From NCBI GenBank assembly GCA_017618115.1, contig JAFZUX010000008.1, positions 62,001 through 126,000 on the forward strand: a stretch of DNA of 64,000 nt, written 5' to 3'. How positions within the stretch are numbered: the first letter of the stretch is position 1; each line of letters begins with the position of its first letter. Position numbers and translations under genes: made by a program. Of this stretch, positions 36,551 through 46,049 are shown piece after piece. This stretch comes from Bacteroidales bacterium. GTDB taxonomy: Bacteria > Bacteroidota > Bacteroidia > Bacteroidales > UBA932. Under the pieces are notes generated by a model that searched no databases, was not told the origin of the DNA, and saw nothing but the letters and a program-made list of their open reading frames with translations.

Positions 36551-37204
36551 ATGAAAAGGATGATTGTAGCCCCTTCAATGCTCTCCGCAGATTTTGCCAA
36601 TCTGGGAAAGGATATTGACATGGTAAACCAAAACGGAGATATATTCCATCTGGATATTATGGACGGAGTATTTGTTCCCAATATCTCTTACGGAACTCCT
36701 GTAATTAAGGCCATTACATCCAGGGCTACCATTGAGGTGGAGGCTCACCTTATGATTGTGGAACCTCAGAAATTCCTTAAGGATTACAAAGAGATGGGAG
36801 TGGGGTCAATAAGCGTTCACTATGAAGCCTGCACCCACCTGGACAGAGTTGTCAATCAGATTAAGGAACTGGGAATGAAGGCGGGAGTTGCAATCAACCC
36901 TCACACCAGCGTTAATCTTTTGCAGGATATTGTAAAGGTTTCAGATTACATATTGGTAATGAGCGTTAATCCGGGGTTCGGCGGTCAGAAATTCATTCCT
37001 TACACCACTCAGAAAATCAGAGATTTAAAGAAGATTATCCAGGATAACAACCCTAATTGTCTGATTGAGGTGGACGGCGGAGTAGGCCTTTCCAATATTG
37101 AGGAGTTGGCACGCGCAGGTGCAGATGTAGTTGTTGCCGGAAATGCGGTATTCTCTTCAAAGAATCCGGCAGAGACAATCAAGAAACTCCAGGGCTTACT
37201 TTAA
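36551..37204 (+). CDS. rpe: Ribulose-phosphate 3-epimerase
   Basis: The protein has 217 residues. It interconverts ribulose-5-phosphate and xylulose-5-phosphate in the pentose phosphate pathway. APSMLSADFANLG, HLDIMDGVFVPNIS (metal and catalytic Asp) and MSVNPGFGGQKF are diagnostic, as is EVDGGVG with the second catalytic Asp. It shares 9 bp with the end of psd on the other strand, so the two genes overlap tail to tail. Confidence 0.97.
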   Translation: MKRMIVAPSMLSADFANLGKDIDMVNQNGDIFHLDIMDGVFVPNISYGTPVIKAITSRATIEVEAHLMIVEPQKFLKDYKEMGVGSISVHYEACTHLDRVVNQIKELGMKAGVAINPHTSVNLLQDIVKVSDYILVMSVNPGFGGQKFIPYTTQKIRDLKKIIQDNNPNCLIEVDGGVGLSNIEELARAGADVVVAGNAVFSSKNPAETIKKLQGLL

Positions 37205-37852
37205 GCGGGCAATTACCGTTCTGCAGGCGGATACTTTATCCCCCACTTTTACAAGAACTTCCGAATCAAGCGGCAGGAAGAAATCCACGCGGCTGCCGAA
37301 CTTTATGAATCCCAGTTGCTCTCCTGCGGCAACCTTCTCACCCTCTTTTGCATAGCAGACAATGCGGCGGGCTATGTAGCCTGCAATCTGACGGAAGAGA
37401 ATCTTTGCACCGCTCTCAGTTTCAACCACAACGGAAGTTCTCTCGTTTTTAACTGATGACTTTGGATGCCATGCTACCAGGTAATCTCCCGGATGATAAT
37501 TCTTGTAAATAATGAGCCCCCCTACTGGATAATAGTTTACGTGAACGTTGAACAGGCTCATAAATACTGAGACCTGAAGAGCCTTGGAGTGCAGGTATTC
37601 ATCCTCCTCCACCTCCTTTACAATCACCACTTTACCATCTGCAGAAGAGAGCACCTCGTTTGCAGCAGATGATATTGTTTTTCTTTTGGGATCTCTGAAA
37701 AAGTATGCAATGAAGATAAAGAGAACCACCACCAGGATTGAGAAAATTATAGGAAGCGGTCTCAAACCAGTAAAAAGCAAGAGGGCGGTGATAACAGCCG
37801 CAAAGAAGAAAAAGGTAATTAAAACTGATATGCGTCCCTCTTTGTGTATCAT
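37196..37852 (-). CDS. psd: Phosphatidylserine decarboxylase
   Basis: The protein has 218 residues, the short form of the family. Two hydrophobic segments at the N-terminus (about 9-30 and 34-52) anchor it in the membrane. FMSLFNVHVNYYPVGG near residue 98 and FIKFGSRVD near 183-190 are diagnostic; autocleavage is expected between G186 and S187 to create the pyruvoyl group. It makes phosphatidylethanolamine. It follows cdsA by 8 bp, so two phospholipid enzymes are in one operon. Confidence 0.94.
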   Translation of the reverse strand: MIHKEGRISVLITFFFFAAVITALLLFTGLRPLPIIFSILVVVLFIFIAYFFRDPKRKTISSAANEVLSSADGKVVIVKEVEEDEYLHSKALQVSVFMSLFNVHVNYYPVGGLIIYKNYHPGDYLVAWHPKSSVKNERTSVVVETESGAKILFRQIAGYIARRIVCYAKEGEKVAAGEQLGFIKFGSRVDFFLPLDSEVLVKVGDKVSACRTVIARLK

Positions 37853-37860
37853 TGCAATTA

Positions 37861-38766
37861 TTAGAATACCAGGTAATTATAAAAGAGATAGAAGACCGCA
37901 GCGGCAGGGAAGGCAAAAAGTGCGCTGTCAAATCTGTCCAGCAGTCCGCCGTGGCCCGGCATAATGTTTCCGGAATCCTTCACCTCAAACCTTCTTTTGA
38001 GTTGGCTCTCAACCAAATCTCCCATCACTGCAAATATGCTCACAATCAGAGCGTAGAGAGTGCAGGCCTTGTAGCTTGCCTCCGGAAGCAACAGGTTAAA
38101 GTATCTTAAAATAACCGCTGCAATTACTGAGAAAATCAGAGAACCTATAACGCCCTCCCAGGATTTCTTGGGTGAAACGCTTGGCATAAGTTTATGACCC
38201 TTAGCACCTTGCCCGAATGCAGTCCCTATACAGTATGCTCCTACATCTCCCGCCCAAAGAAGAATCAGAAGTGAAGCAATCTTCCAACCGTTGTATCCGA
38301 AGAAACCAACTACGTTCAGCGTTGCAAATGGTATAGCTACATAAACCAATGATGACCAGGCAAATTCCAGCCCTTTGTTATCCTTGCTGAAGAGTCTCTC
38401 CAGCGGTATCATAAAGAGGCAGAGAACCAGCAGAGCCACAAAGATCATTGCCGCCGAATAGTATGCCCTGGAGTTGGGCAGCATATCCGGAACCTCTGAA
38501 GAACAGGTCTCTACAGTTCCTCCCATAACGGAGAAAAGCAGAGCCGGTATCAAAAAGATTGAGAGTGAGGCTGTTATTGAGAGCAACTTTAAAAGTACCT
38601 TCCCCTTCCCTACTGTGAAATGGAGGTACTCATAAACCATGCAGCAGACTATAAATGAAAAAACTATGATGTATGGGAGCGGGTTATGCTTCCAGAAAAA
38701 GAGGCAGGATATAAGTATTACGCAGAATACTATACCGCTAATCGTTCTCTTTATCAGCTCTTTCAT
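37861..38766 (-). CDS. cdsA: Phosphatidate cytidylyltransferase
   Basis: The protein has 301 residues. It forms CDP-diacylglycerol from phosphatidic acid and CTP in the inner membrane. About eight hydrophobic segments precede the family signature near residues 255-285: SQLKRRFEVKDSG followed by MPGHGGLLDRFDS. Its start overlaps the end of ftsH by 29 bp, which implies translational coupling. Confidence 0.95.
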   Translation of the reverse strand: MKELIKRTISGIVFCVILISCLFFWKHNPLPYIIVFSFIVCCMVYEYLHFTVGKGKVLLKLLSITASLSIFLIPALLFSVMGGTVETCSSEVPDMLPNSRAYYSAAMIFVALLVLCLFMIPLERLFSKDNKGLEFAWSSLVYVAIPFATLNVVGFFGYNGWKIASLLILLWAGDVGAYCIGTAFGQGAKGHKLMPSVSPKKSWEGVIGSLIFSVIAAVILRYFNLLLPEASYKACTLYALIVSIFAVMGDLVESQLKRRFEVKDSGNIMPGHGGLLDRFDSALFAFPAAAVFYLFYNYLVF

Positions 38767-40696
38767 TTTGCTCTAACTTTACGCGAGGTCCGTAAATTCT
38801 CTCAAGATCCTCTGCAAAGATTACCTCCTTCTCCAACAGCAGCTGAGCCAACTCCTTAAAGCCCTCCATGTGGCTCTCCAGAACATCCTTAGCCATCTGG
38901 TGTGCCTTATCTATCAGCGCTTTAGTCTCTGCATCAACAAGTTCCGCAGTCTTCTCGCTGAAAGGTTTTGTGAGGTTGTAACCATCCTCCTGGAAGTTGT
39001 AGTATGAGATGTTGCCCACCTTGTCGCTCATTCCGTAGTAGGCAACCATAGCGTATGCCATCTTTGTCAAACGCTCCAAATCATTGAGTGCACCGGAAGA
39101 AATCTTGTTGTTTATAATCTCCTCGGCAACTCTTCCTCCAATGAGAGAAGCCATCTCATCCATCATCTGCTCCTTGGTCATAATCTGCCTCTCCTCAGGC
39201 ACATACCAGGCTGCACCCAAGGCTTTTCCTCTAGGGATGATTGTAACCTTAAGCAGCGGATTTGCATTCGGAAGGAACCAACTTACGGTAGCGTGGCCCG
39301 CCTCATGGAACGCAATTGTACGCTTTTCTGAAGGCGGAATAATCTTGCTCTTTCTCTCAAGACCGCCAACAATTCTGTCAATTGCATCAAGGAAATCCTG
39401 CTTATCTACAGACTTCTTGTTGTGACGTGCAGCAATCAAAGCCGCTTCATTGCAGACATTTGCAATATCCGCACCTGAGAATCCCGGCGTCTGCTTGGAG
39501 AGGAAACTGATATCCAAATCGGGATCCAGTTTGAGTTTCTTAAGGTGAACTTTAAATATCTGCTCTCTGTCTTTAAGTTCAGGAAGATCTATGGTAATCT
39601 GACGGTCAAATCTTCCCGCACGCATAAGAGCTTTATCCAAAATATCTGCACGGTTGGTTGCGGCCAGAATAATCACACCGCTGTTTGTGCCAAAGCCGTC
39701 CATCTCTGTAAGCAGCTGGTTAAGAGTATTTTCTCTCTCATCGTTTGAGGAGAATCCCACATTCTTTCCTCTTGCTCTTCCCACTGCGTCAATCTCATCT
39801 ATAAAGACAATACAAGGAGCCTTCTCCTTTGCCTGCTTGAACAAGTCTCTTACTCTGGAGGCACCAACTCCCACAAACATCTCCACAAAGTCAGAACCGC
39901 TCATTGAGAAGAACGGAACATTTGCTTCACCGGCTACCGCCTTGGCCAACAGGGTTTTACCGGTACCTGGAGGACCAATAAGAAGTGCTCCCTTAGGAAT
40001 CTTTCCTCCCAAACTGGTATACTTTGCAGGACTCTTTAAGAAGTCCACAATCTCCATAATCTCAACCTTGGCCTCCTCCAAACCCGCTACATCCTTGAAG
40101 GTTACCTTAACCTTGCTGTTCTTGTCAAAGACCTTGGCCTGGCTCTTTCCAACGTTGAAAATTCCGCCGCCGCCACCTGCTCCCATATTGGAAACACCTC
40201 TGGAAAGACGGCTCATAAGGTAGAACAGCAGAACCAACATCAGAATTGGCCAAACCCAACTCAGTATGTTGCTCCAGTAGTTTACAGACTCCTCAAACTC
40301 GTATTTGAATTTCTTATCTTCCGGAAGAAGGGCCCTTGCCTCAGAGAACTCCTTTTCCGCTTCAAATGAGGATGGTACAACAAAGTAGAACTGAGGTGCA
40401 GATTTAGGAGTCTCTCCGCCAAAACGGTTTTTGTACTTCTCCTGAGACTCTTTTTTGAGTTTCACATATCCCTTGTTCTCATTGGTAATGAAGGAGATCT
40501 TATCCACATCACCGGCAGGAATCATCTGCTCCCTAACCTCATACCACTCAGTCTTAAGCTGTTTATTGGAGGAGCCTCCCGTAAGCCATACATATCCGAG
40601 GACCAGAATCAAAGGCAGATAAATAATCCATACCACTGAGAATGGATTTTTCCTTTTCTGATTACCGCCCCTATTATTCAATCTGTTGTCTGCCAT
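38738..40696 (-). CDS. ftsH: Membrane AAA+ zinc protease FtsH
   Basis: The ATG at 40696 (MADNRLNNRGG) gives 652 residues; an open stretch further upstream overlaps rsfS and is not used. Two transmembrane helices (about 22-40 and 140-160) flank a periplasmic domain. The AAA+ core has [18 protein letters not shown] and [15 protein letters not shown], and the protease site is HEAGH. It degrades membrane and short-lived cytosolic proteins; in E. coli it also controls LPS synthesis. It lies 4 bp after rsfS. Confidence 0.97.
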   Translation of the reverse strand: MADNRLNNRGGNQKRKNPFSVVWIIYLPLILVLGYVWLTGGSSNKQLKTEWYEVREQMIPAGDVDKISFITNENKGYVKLKKESQEKYKNRFGGETPKSAPQFYFVVPSSFEAEKEFSEARALLPEDKKFKYEFEESVNYWSNILSWVWPILMLVLLFYLMSRLSRGVSNMGAGGGGGIFNVGKSQAKVFDKNSKVKVTFKDVAGLEEAKVEIMEIVDFLKSPAKYTSLGGKIPKGALLIGPPGTGKTLLAKAVAGEANVPFFSMSGSDFVEMFVGVGASRVRDLFKQAKEKAPCIVFIDEIDAVGRARGKNVGFSSNDERENTLNQLLTEMDGFGTNSGVIILAATNRADILDKALMRAGRFDRQITIDLPELKDREQIFKVHLKKLKLDPDLDISFLSKQTPGFSGADIANVCNEAALIAARHNKKSVDKQDFLDAIDRIVGGLERKSKIIPPSEKRTIAFHEAGHATVSWFLPNANPLLKVTIIPRGKALGAAWYVPEERQIMTKEQMMDEMASLIGGRVAEEIINNKISSGALNDLERLTKMAYAMVAYYGMSDKVGNISYYNFQEDGYNLTKPFSEKTAELVDAETKALIDKAHQMAKDVLESHMEGFKELAQLLLEKEVIFAEDLERIYGPRVKLEQNERADKEND

Positions 40697-40700
40697 ATAT

Positions 40701-41180
40701 TTAGTCTTGGTATTCTTTCTTAGGACAATCGCTCCACAAATCTTCAAGACGATAGAAATTTCTGTACTCCGTCTGGAAAATGTGAACTACAATGTCACCG
40801 TAATCTTGTATAATCCAGAAGCGATTCTCTTTACCCTGGGAGCGGACGACCTTCTTCTTGCACTTTACAATCATCTCATCCTCAACATTATCCGCGATAG
40901 CTGAAACGTTCGGAGTGGAGTCTGCATTGCAAATGACAAAGAAGTCACAGATGCTGCTGCCAACCTTTCTAAGATCCAGAGAGACAACGTTTTGCCCCTT
41001 CTTGTCCAGTATGGCCTCAACAATCACATCCAACTCGCCCGGCAGTTTTGCCGCAGGCTTCTTTGCAGCAGGCTTCTTTGCAACCGCCTTTTTCACACTT
41101 TTCTTTGCCGGAGCCTTAGCCGCCTTGCTCTTTGCAGCGCTCTTGGTAACCGCTTTCTTAGATTTTTTCTCTTCTGTCAT
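40701..41180 (-). CDS. rsfS: Ribosome silencing factor RsfS with histone-like tail
   Basis: The protein has 159 residues against about 105-120 usually. The core (from about residue 48) shows VVEAILDKKGQNVVSLDLR, CDFFVICNAD and the C-terminal WIIQDYGDIVVHIF, all RsfS/Iojap markers. RsfS binds L14 and blocks 30S-50S joining during starvation. Residues 1-46 are nearly all K, A and P (KKAVAKKPAAKKPAAK type), like histone H1 tails. It heads the rsfS-ftsH-cdsA-psd operon, with TATCTTTG about 23 bp upstream. Confidence 0.94.
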   Translation of the reverse strand: MTEEKKSKKAVTKSAAKSKAAKAPAKKSVKKAVAKKPAAKKPAAKLPGELDVIVEAILDKKGQNVVSLDLRKVGSSICDFFVICNADSTPNVSAIADNVEDEMIVKCKKKVVRSQGKENRFWIIQDYGDIVVHIFQTEYRNFYRLEDLWSDCPKKEYQD

Positions 41181-41191
41181 ATCTTAATTGT

Positions 41192-41199
41192 TAACTTTG
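41192..41199 (+). promoter_or_regulatory. birA -7 element (face-to-face pair)
   Basis: TAACTTTG matches TAnnTTTG and points to birA, whose ATG is at 41237. It is separated by only 3 bp from the oppositely oriented rsfS element, forming the near-palindrome TAACTTTG-ctt-CAAAGATA. Confidence 0.6.
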
Positions 41200-41202
41200 C
41201 TT

Positions 41203-41210
41203 CAAAGATA
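41203..41210 (-). promoter_or_regulatory. rsfS -7 element (face-to-face pair)
   Basis: The minus strand reads TATCTTTG, matching TAnnTTTG, and points to rsfS (ATG at 41180). With the birA element it makes two promoters whose open complexes would overlap. Confidence 0.65.
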
Positions 41211-41236
41211 CATCAATTATTTTGCCAACCGACATT

Positions 41237-42010
41237 ATGGCACAAAAACTTAATATTACCTGGCTGGATGTTACGGATTCCACCAACAACAGAGCCCAGG
41301 ACGGAATACCTACAGCAGAGGACAGAAGCGTCTGGGCAGCCCTTTTCCAAACCCAGGGAAGGGGCCAGAGAGGCAACACCTGGAAGGCCTCCAAAGGAGA
41401 GAACCTCACCTTTTCCATCCTGCTCAAGCCCGATTTCATTTTTGCTCAAGACCAGTTCATTGTCTCCGCGATAGTTACCCTCGGCCTTCACAAGTACCTG
41501 CAAAACAAAGGCATAGAGAGCCGCATCAAGTGGCCCAACGATATCTACGTGGGTGACAGAAAAATTGTAGGTATCCTGATAGAAAACGGCATATCCGGAA
41601 ACAACCTCTCTACCAGCATCTGCGGTATTGGACTGAATCTCAACCAAAGAGAGTTCCCAAAAGATTTGCCCAACCCAACCTCCGTCATACTGGAGCTTGA
41701 AAGGCTCGGCACCCCAGTATCAAAAATGGATCTTAAGACGGAATTGGAACTTCTGCTTACAGATATCTTCTCCTACTATGATAAGGCCCGCAGCGAATTC
41801 CTTGCAAAGGGAAATTACAATGTCCTTTATGACGAGTACCTTGCAAACCTATACCGCCGCGGCGAGTTCCACCGTTACATTGAAACGGCCACAGGTAAGG
41901 ATATCAGAGCCAGAATCATAGGGCTGGACGAGTACGCCTGCCTCATCCTTGAATACGAGGACGGCACACGCAAATCATTTGCTTTCAAAGAAATTAGCTA
42001 TATTATCTAA
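41237..42010 (+). CDS. birA: Biotin-[acetyl-CoA-carboxylase] ligase
   Basis: The ATG at 41237 gives 257 residues. It attaches biotin to the carboxyl carrier protein. QTQGRGQRGNTW is the biotinyl-AMP loop (GRGRxG-like), followed by IKWPNDIYVGDRKIVGILIE, diagnostic for the ligase, and GIGLNLNQ. No N-terminal helix-turn-helix is present, so it is a simple (class I) ligase, not a repressor. The C-terminal SH3-like domain is seen in IIGLDEYACLILEYEDG. It converges on the next gene with 2 bp between stops. Confidence 0.95.
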   Translation: MAQKLNITWLDVTDSTNNRAQDGIPTAEDRSVWAALFQTQGRGQRGNTWKASKGENLTFSILLKPDFIFAQDQFIVSAIVTLGLHKYLQNKGIESRIKWPNDIYVGDRKIVGILIENGISGNNLSTSICGIGLNLNQREFPKDLPNPTSVILELERLGTPVSKMDLKTELELLLTDIFSYYDKARSEFLAKGNYNVLYDEYLANLYRRGEFHRYIETATGKDIRARIIGLDEYACLILEYEDGTRKSFAFKEISYII

Positions 42011-42012
42011 AT

Positions 42013-43884
42013 TTACTTTTTACGGCGTCTGAGAGTACGGATGAGGAAGTAGAGCACTGCTATCAGGGCAACTGCCGCTACGCCCCAGATAATGAACGGA
42101 ACATAACTTGGCTCAGCCTTGCCGGCAGGAACCGGATAGCTATCAGGAACATCTACTTTGTCTCTCAGGTAGAGAGCGTAAGCGTACCACTCGGCGATAT
42201 CTGCGTTGTCCAGGAACCACCCTTCTGCATTGCCTCTTAACGGGCAACTCATCTCAATATCCAAAATCTCTTTACCGTCCTTGGTCTTAGGAGTAAGTGA
42301 GAGGAAACCGTGAGACTTCTTATCTACCAGTGAGATACAGTTGGCAGTGTAGAGATCCGTAACTACAGGATAGAGAGCGGATGACTCAACCTTCTTGCCG
42401 TGAACATAGACATCCTTAACCTTGAAGAGTTTAGGCATCACAGGGTTGTAGGTGTAGTTCATTCCGTAGAATGTCATATAGGTATCCGGATTCTCCGGAG
42501 CGGCGGAAACGTTGTACTCGCAAATTGCCTTGAGTTCTTTACCGGTTAAGTAACAGAGAATTACAGGATATCCCGGATTCTTTCTGGAATCTCTTCCAAG
42601 AGAAAGGGTGTTGAATACGTCCTCGTATGTGATAGGACCCTGAGGAAGGTTCTGACGTATAACTCCCTTAGGAACAATGGATACAAGGCGTGAGGTATCT
42701 TTAGGAACCTCCTTGAGGAAGTATGCACAGTTAAAGATTGCCTTTGCAATATCGTATGCCATTGGGTTGAAACCGGTGGAATCGGTATTCATTGAGAGCT
42801 GAGTCTTTACGGTATCCATCACCTCAAACGGAGAGGAGTGGTATCTCTTCTCGAACTGCTCTACAACCTTCATTTTAAGCATATTTGCAAGGAAGAGAGC
42901 TCCTGCGTCCGGTGCAATATCGTCCGGAACCGCCTTCAACTCATAACCCTGGAGAGCGACTCCGCTCTTTGATTTGAAGAGATCAGCCTCTCCAATAATG
43001 GTTCCGTTGGAGCCTGCAGAGACAATCGGGACATTTCCAACCATATAAGGTTTAAAGAGAGCCTCATGATCGTGACCGCTTATAATAAGATCAATATCAG
43101 GACATTCTTTAGCCAGGCGGGCATCCTCGCTCTTATCTCTCAGAGAAGCGCCGCTGTGAGAAAGGCAGATTATAATGTCCGGTTTCTGAGCCTTGATGGA
43201 TGGGAGCAACTTCTTTGCAACCTCCACAGGATCCTGGAATGACATCTTGCCTGCTACGTTGCTTATGTTGTAAGCGTTGTTTCCCAAAAGGCCGAATACT
43301 GCAACTCTCAGATTACCTTTATTGAAGATGAAAAATCTCTGGTGTCCTATGAATTTGAGAGCGTTGGAAAAGTTCTTGTCATCTCCGCCGTCAATATTTG
43401 CAGTAACGTTAACCGGGAATACCATACTCTTTCCTGTGGTAGGATTCTTGTCATTGCCCTGAATCCTGGAGTTGTAGAGCATATAGGAGAGAGATGTCAG
43501 ACCCAGATCAAAGTCATGGTTTCCAAAGACAAATGCATCATAGCCTGCATAGGCGAGCAGACGGTACTCTGTTGCATCTATCTCATAGAAAGCAGAATAG
43601 ATGGAACCCATGGCCATATCTCCGGCATCCAGAGTAATTACATCATATCCGTTCTCAACTGCAGTCTCTCTCTCCTTGTTTATGAAAGAGACCAACTTGC
43701 CGTAACGGTCTGCACAGGAGTGAAGATCTCCGGTAAAGATTACCTTTAAGGTGTTTACCTTGTGGTTGGTTTTGTTCGCAGGAGTTAAACGGTTATGGCC
43801 TACTGTAGATTGGGCATAAGAGTTGCCTGAGAAAGCAACACAAACCAGTGCTGCAATCAGTAAGAGTATTCTGCTCTTTTTCAT
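42013..43884 (-). CDS. 5'-nucleotidase / metallophosphoesterase, membrane-anchored
   Basis: The protein has 623 residues. A signal peptide (about 1-25, ending near SYAQ) leads to a UshA-like phosphoesterase domain: IFTGDLHSCADR, LDAGDMAMGS, FGNHDFDLG, LSHSGA and SGHDHEALF. A 5_nucleotid_C domain follows from about residue 360. Unlike the lipoprotein homolog at 12889-14688, this one ends in a transmembrane helix (about 597-617) and a basic tail RRRKK, so it would be anchored by its C-terminus in the inner membrane facing the periplasm. It follows pyrF by 16 bp and may end the tig-clpP-clpX-pyrF transcript. Confidence 0.9.
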   Translation of the reverse strand: MKKSRILLLIAALVCVAFSGNSYAQSTVGHNRLTPANKTNHKVNTLKVIFTGDLHSCADRYGKLVSFINKERETAVENGYDVITLDAGDMAMGSIYSAFYEIDATEYRLLAYAGYDAFVFGNHDFDLGLTSLSYMLYNSRIQGNDKNPTTGKSMVFPVNVTANIDGGDDKNFSNALKFIGHQRFFIFNKGNLRVAVFGLLGNNAYNISNVAGKMSFQDPVEVAKKLLPSIKAQKPDIIICLSHSGASLRDKSEDARLAKECPDIDLIISGHDHEALFKPYMVGNVPIVSAGSNGTIIGEADLFKSKSGVALQGYELKAVPDDIAPDAGALFLANMLKMKVVEQFEKRYHSSPFEVMDTVKTQLSMNTDSTGFNPMAYDIAKAIFNCAYFLKEVPKDTSRLVSIVPKGVIRQNLPQGPITYEDVFNTLSLGRDSRKNPGYPVILCYLTGKELKAICEYNVSAAPENPDTYMTFYGMNYTYNPVMPKLFKVKDVYVHGKKVESSALYPVVTDLYTANCISLVDKKSHGFLSLTPKTKDGKEILDIEMSCPLRGNAEGWFLDNADIAEWYAYALYLRDKVDVPDSYPVPAGKAEPSYVPFIIWGVAAVALIAVLYFLIRTLRRRKK

Positions 43885-43900
43885 ATAATTAAATGTTTAT

Positions 43901-44776
43901 TTACTTGTTTAGGAAAGGCTTCATCTGCAAGGCAATCTTAGCAGCCTCCGCTGCCGCCGCCTCTGCAAAGTTTTCAGATGAATCCGCAAAAATGATTCCC
44001 CTTGAGGAGTTAACCAAAAGGCCGCACTTGGAGTTCATGCCGGCGGTTGCAACATCCTCAACATTACCTCCTTGTACGCCTACTCCCGGAACAAGGAAGA
44101 AGCTCTCGGGAGAGAGAAGACGTATTCTGTTCAACTGTCCCGGACGGGTTGCTCCAACAACAAACATAATGCGCTCTTTGTTGCCCCACTTCTCCGCCTG
44201 GCGTATAACTCTCTCATATAAAGGAGTTACCACATCCTCCTCTTCTCCCATAGGAGTAAAATGAGGAGAGGTCTCCAGAGTCTCAAAATCTTCTGCTGTA
44301 ACGTTGGATGTAAGTGCCAGAACTATAACCCACTTACCCTCATACTCCAGGAAAGGATGCACGGCATCTCCCCCCATATAAGGAGAGACGGTTACCGCAT
44401 CACAATCCATCCTCTTAAAGAAAGCCTTAGCATATTGACGGGCTGTGTTTCCAATATCTCCGCGCTTGGCATCTGCAATGATGAAGATAGTTGGATAATT
44501 GGCACGGATATACTCCACCGTCTTCTCCATCTGAGCAAAACCCTCAGACCCCAAAGCCTCGTAAAAGGCTGTGTTTAACTTAAATGCCACAGCATACTGA
44601 GCCGTAGCATCTATTATCCTCTTGTTAAAGAGAAAGAGAGCGGCACTCTCATCCAGCCCCTGCTTTTTAACCTCTTCTTTAATGCAGGAAGGAATCTTCT
44701 CTATGTCCGTATCCAAACCTACACAGAGAAAGCTTCCCTTCTTTTGAATTTCAGAGTATAATTGATCGTAAGTCAT
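43901..44776 (-). CDS. pyrF: Orotidine 5'-phosphate decarboxylase, type 2
   Basis: The protein has 291 residues, the longer type 2 (mycobacterial-like) form. It makes UMP, the last step of pyrimidine synthesis. FLCVGLDTDIEKIP at the start, FKLNTAFYE, and ADAKRGDIGNTA with the catalytic Asp-Lys pair are diagnostic, along with VVGATRPGQL near the phosphate site. It starts 2 bp after clpX, an odd partner for a protease subunit; the linkage probably reflects operon packing. Confidence 0.96.
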   Translation of the reverse strand: MTYDQLYSEIQKKGSFLCVGLDTDIEKIPSCIKEEVKKQGLDESAALFLFNKRIIDATAQYAVAFKLNTAFYEALGSEGFAQMEKTVEYIRANYPTIFIIADAKRGDIGNTARQYAKAFFKRMDCDAVTVSPYMGGDAVHPFLEYEGKWVIVLALTSNVTAEDFETLETSPHFTPMGEEEDVVTPLYERVIRQAEKWGNKERIMFVVGATRPGQLNRIRLLSPESFFLVPGVGVQGGNVEDVATAGMNSKCGLLVNSSRGIIFADSSENFAEAAAAEAAKIALQMKPFLNK

Positions 44777-44778
44777 AA

Positions 44779-46047
44779 TCAGATTTTTAGAAACATACTG
44801 CCGGTAAGAGAGGATATCTTCTCCTCTGCATAAGGGAGCGTAATCTCAAACTCTTTCTTTGTCATAGACGGAGCGGCATACATTGCATCCATCATAATAG
44901 CCTCACAGATAGAGCGTAAGCCTCTTGCTCCCAGGTTGTACTTGATTGCCGTGTCCACAATCAAATCCAGCACCTTGTCATCTATCTTGAGTTCTATGCC
45001 GTCCATCTTGAATATCTCCTTGTACTGCTTAATGAGAGCGTTCTTAGGTTCTGTAAGAATGTTCATCAAAGCCTCTCTGTCCAGAGGATGCAGATACGTT
45101 ACAACCGGCAGTCTTCCAATGAGTTCCGGAATGAGTCCGTAAGAACGTAAATCTTGCGGAGCAATGTACTTGAGAAGTTCTTTCTTGTCTACAACCTTCA
45201 GCCTCTCCTGAACTCCGTAACCCACAACCTTGGTATTGAGCCTCTGCGCTATCTTCTTTTCTATTCCCTCAAATGCACCGCCGCAGATGAAGAGGATGTT
45301 GGTAGTATCCACCGCAATCATCTTCTGCTCAGGATGTTTGCGGCCTCCCTGAGGCGGAACGTTCACAATGTTTCCCTCCAGAATTTTTAGCATTGCCTGC
45401 TGCACTCCCTCTCCGGAAACGTCACGTGTAATTGAAGGGTTGTCACTCTTACGGGCAATCTTGTCTATCTCATCTATGAAGACAATACCCATCTGTGCCT
45501 TTTCCACGTCATAATCAGCATCTTGCAGAAGGCGTGTAAGTATGCTCTCAACATCCTCTCCCACATAACCGGCCTCCGTTAAAACGGTAGCGTCCACAAT
45601 GGCAAAAGGAAGATGGAGCATCTTGGCTATTGTTCTGGCCAGAAGTGTCTTACCGGTTCCGGTAGGTCCAACCATCAAGACATTGGACTTCTCAATATCC
45701 AGGTCAGATTTCTCCTCCCGGCCTTTGTAAAGAATTCTTTTGTAGTGGTTGTAAACGGCAACGCTCAGGAACTTTTTAGCCTCCTCCTGCCCTATCACAT
45801 ACTGATTGAGGTACTTGTGTATCTCTTTAGGTGTGAGGAGTTTGAAATCCTCCTTCACCTTCTCTCCGTAATTGCTTTTTACGGGAGAGAGTTTCATCTC
45901 TTTCAGATATTCGTGAACCCTCTCAACACACTCAGAGCAGATACATCCCAAATCTCCTCCCAAGAGAAGAACACCGTCCTTCTCTCCGCGGGAGCAGAAG
46001 ATACATCTTCTCTCCTTATCCTTTGGTCCTCCGTTCTTTACAGCCAT
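44779..46047 (-). CDS. clpX: ClpX unfoldase
   Basis: The protein has 422 residues. The N-terminal zinc-binding domain has C15, C18, C37 and C40. The AAA+ core shows [28 protein letters not shown], and the pore-loop GYVGEDVES. The ClpP-docking IGF-type loop lies near residues 265-275 ([10 protein letters not shown]). It unfolds tagged proteins and feeds them to ClpP. It starts 2 bp after clpP. Confidence 0.97.
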   Translation of the reverse strand: MAVKNGGPKDKERRCIFCSRGEKDGVLLLGGDLGCICSECVERVHEYLKEMKLSPVKSNYGEKVKEDFKLLTPKEIHKYLNQYVIGQEEAKKFLSVAVYNHYKRILYKGREEKSDLDIEKSNVLMVGPTGTGKTLLARTIAKMLHLPFAIVDATVLTEAGYVGEDVESILTRLLQDADYDVEKAQMGIVFIDEIDKIARKSDNPSITRDVSGEGVQQAMLKILEGNIVNVPPQGGRKHPEQKMIAVDTTNILFICGGAFEGIEKKIAQRLNTKVVGYGVQERLKVVDKKELLKYIAPQDLRSYGLIPELIGRLPVVTYLHPLDREALMNILTEPKNALIKQYKEIFKMDGIELKIDDKVLDLIVDTAIKYNLGARGLRSICEAIMMDAMYAAPSMTKKEFEITLPYAEEKISSLTGSMFLKI

Positions 46048-46049
46048 CT

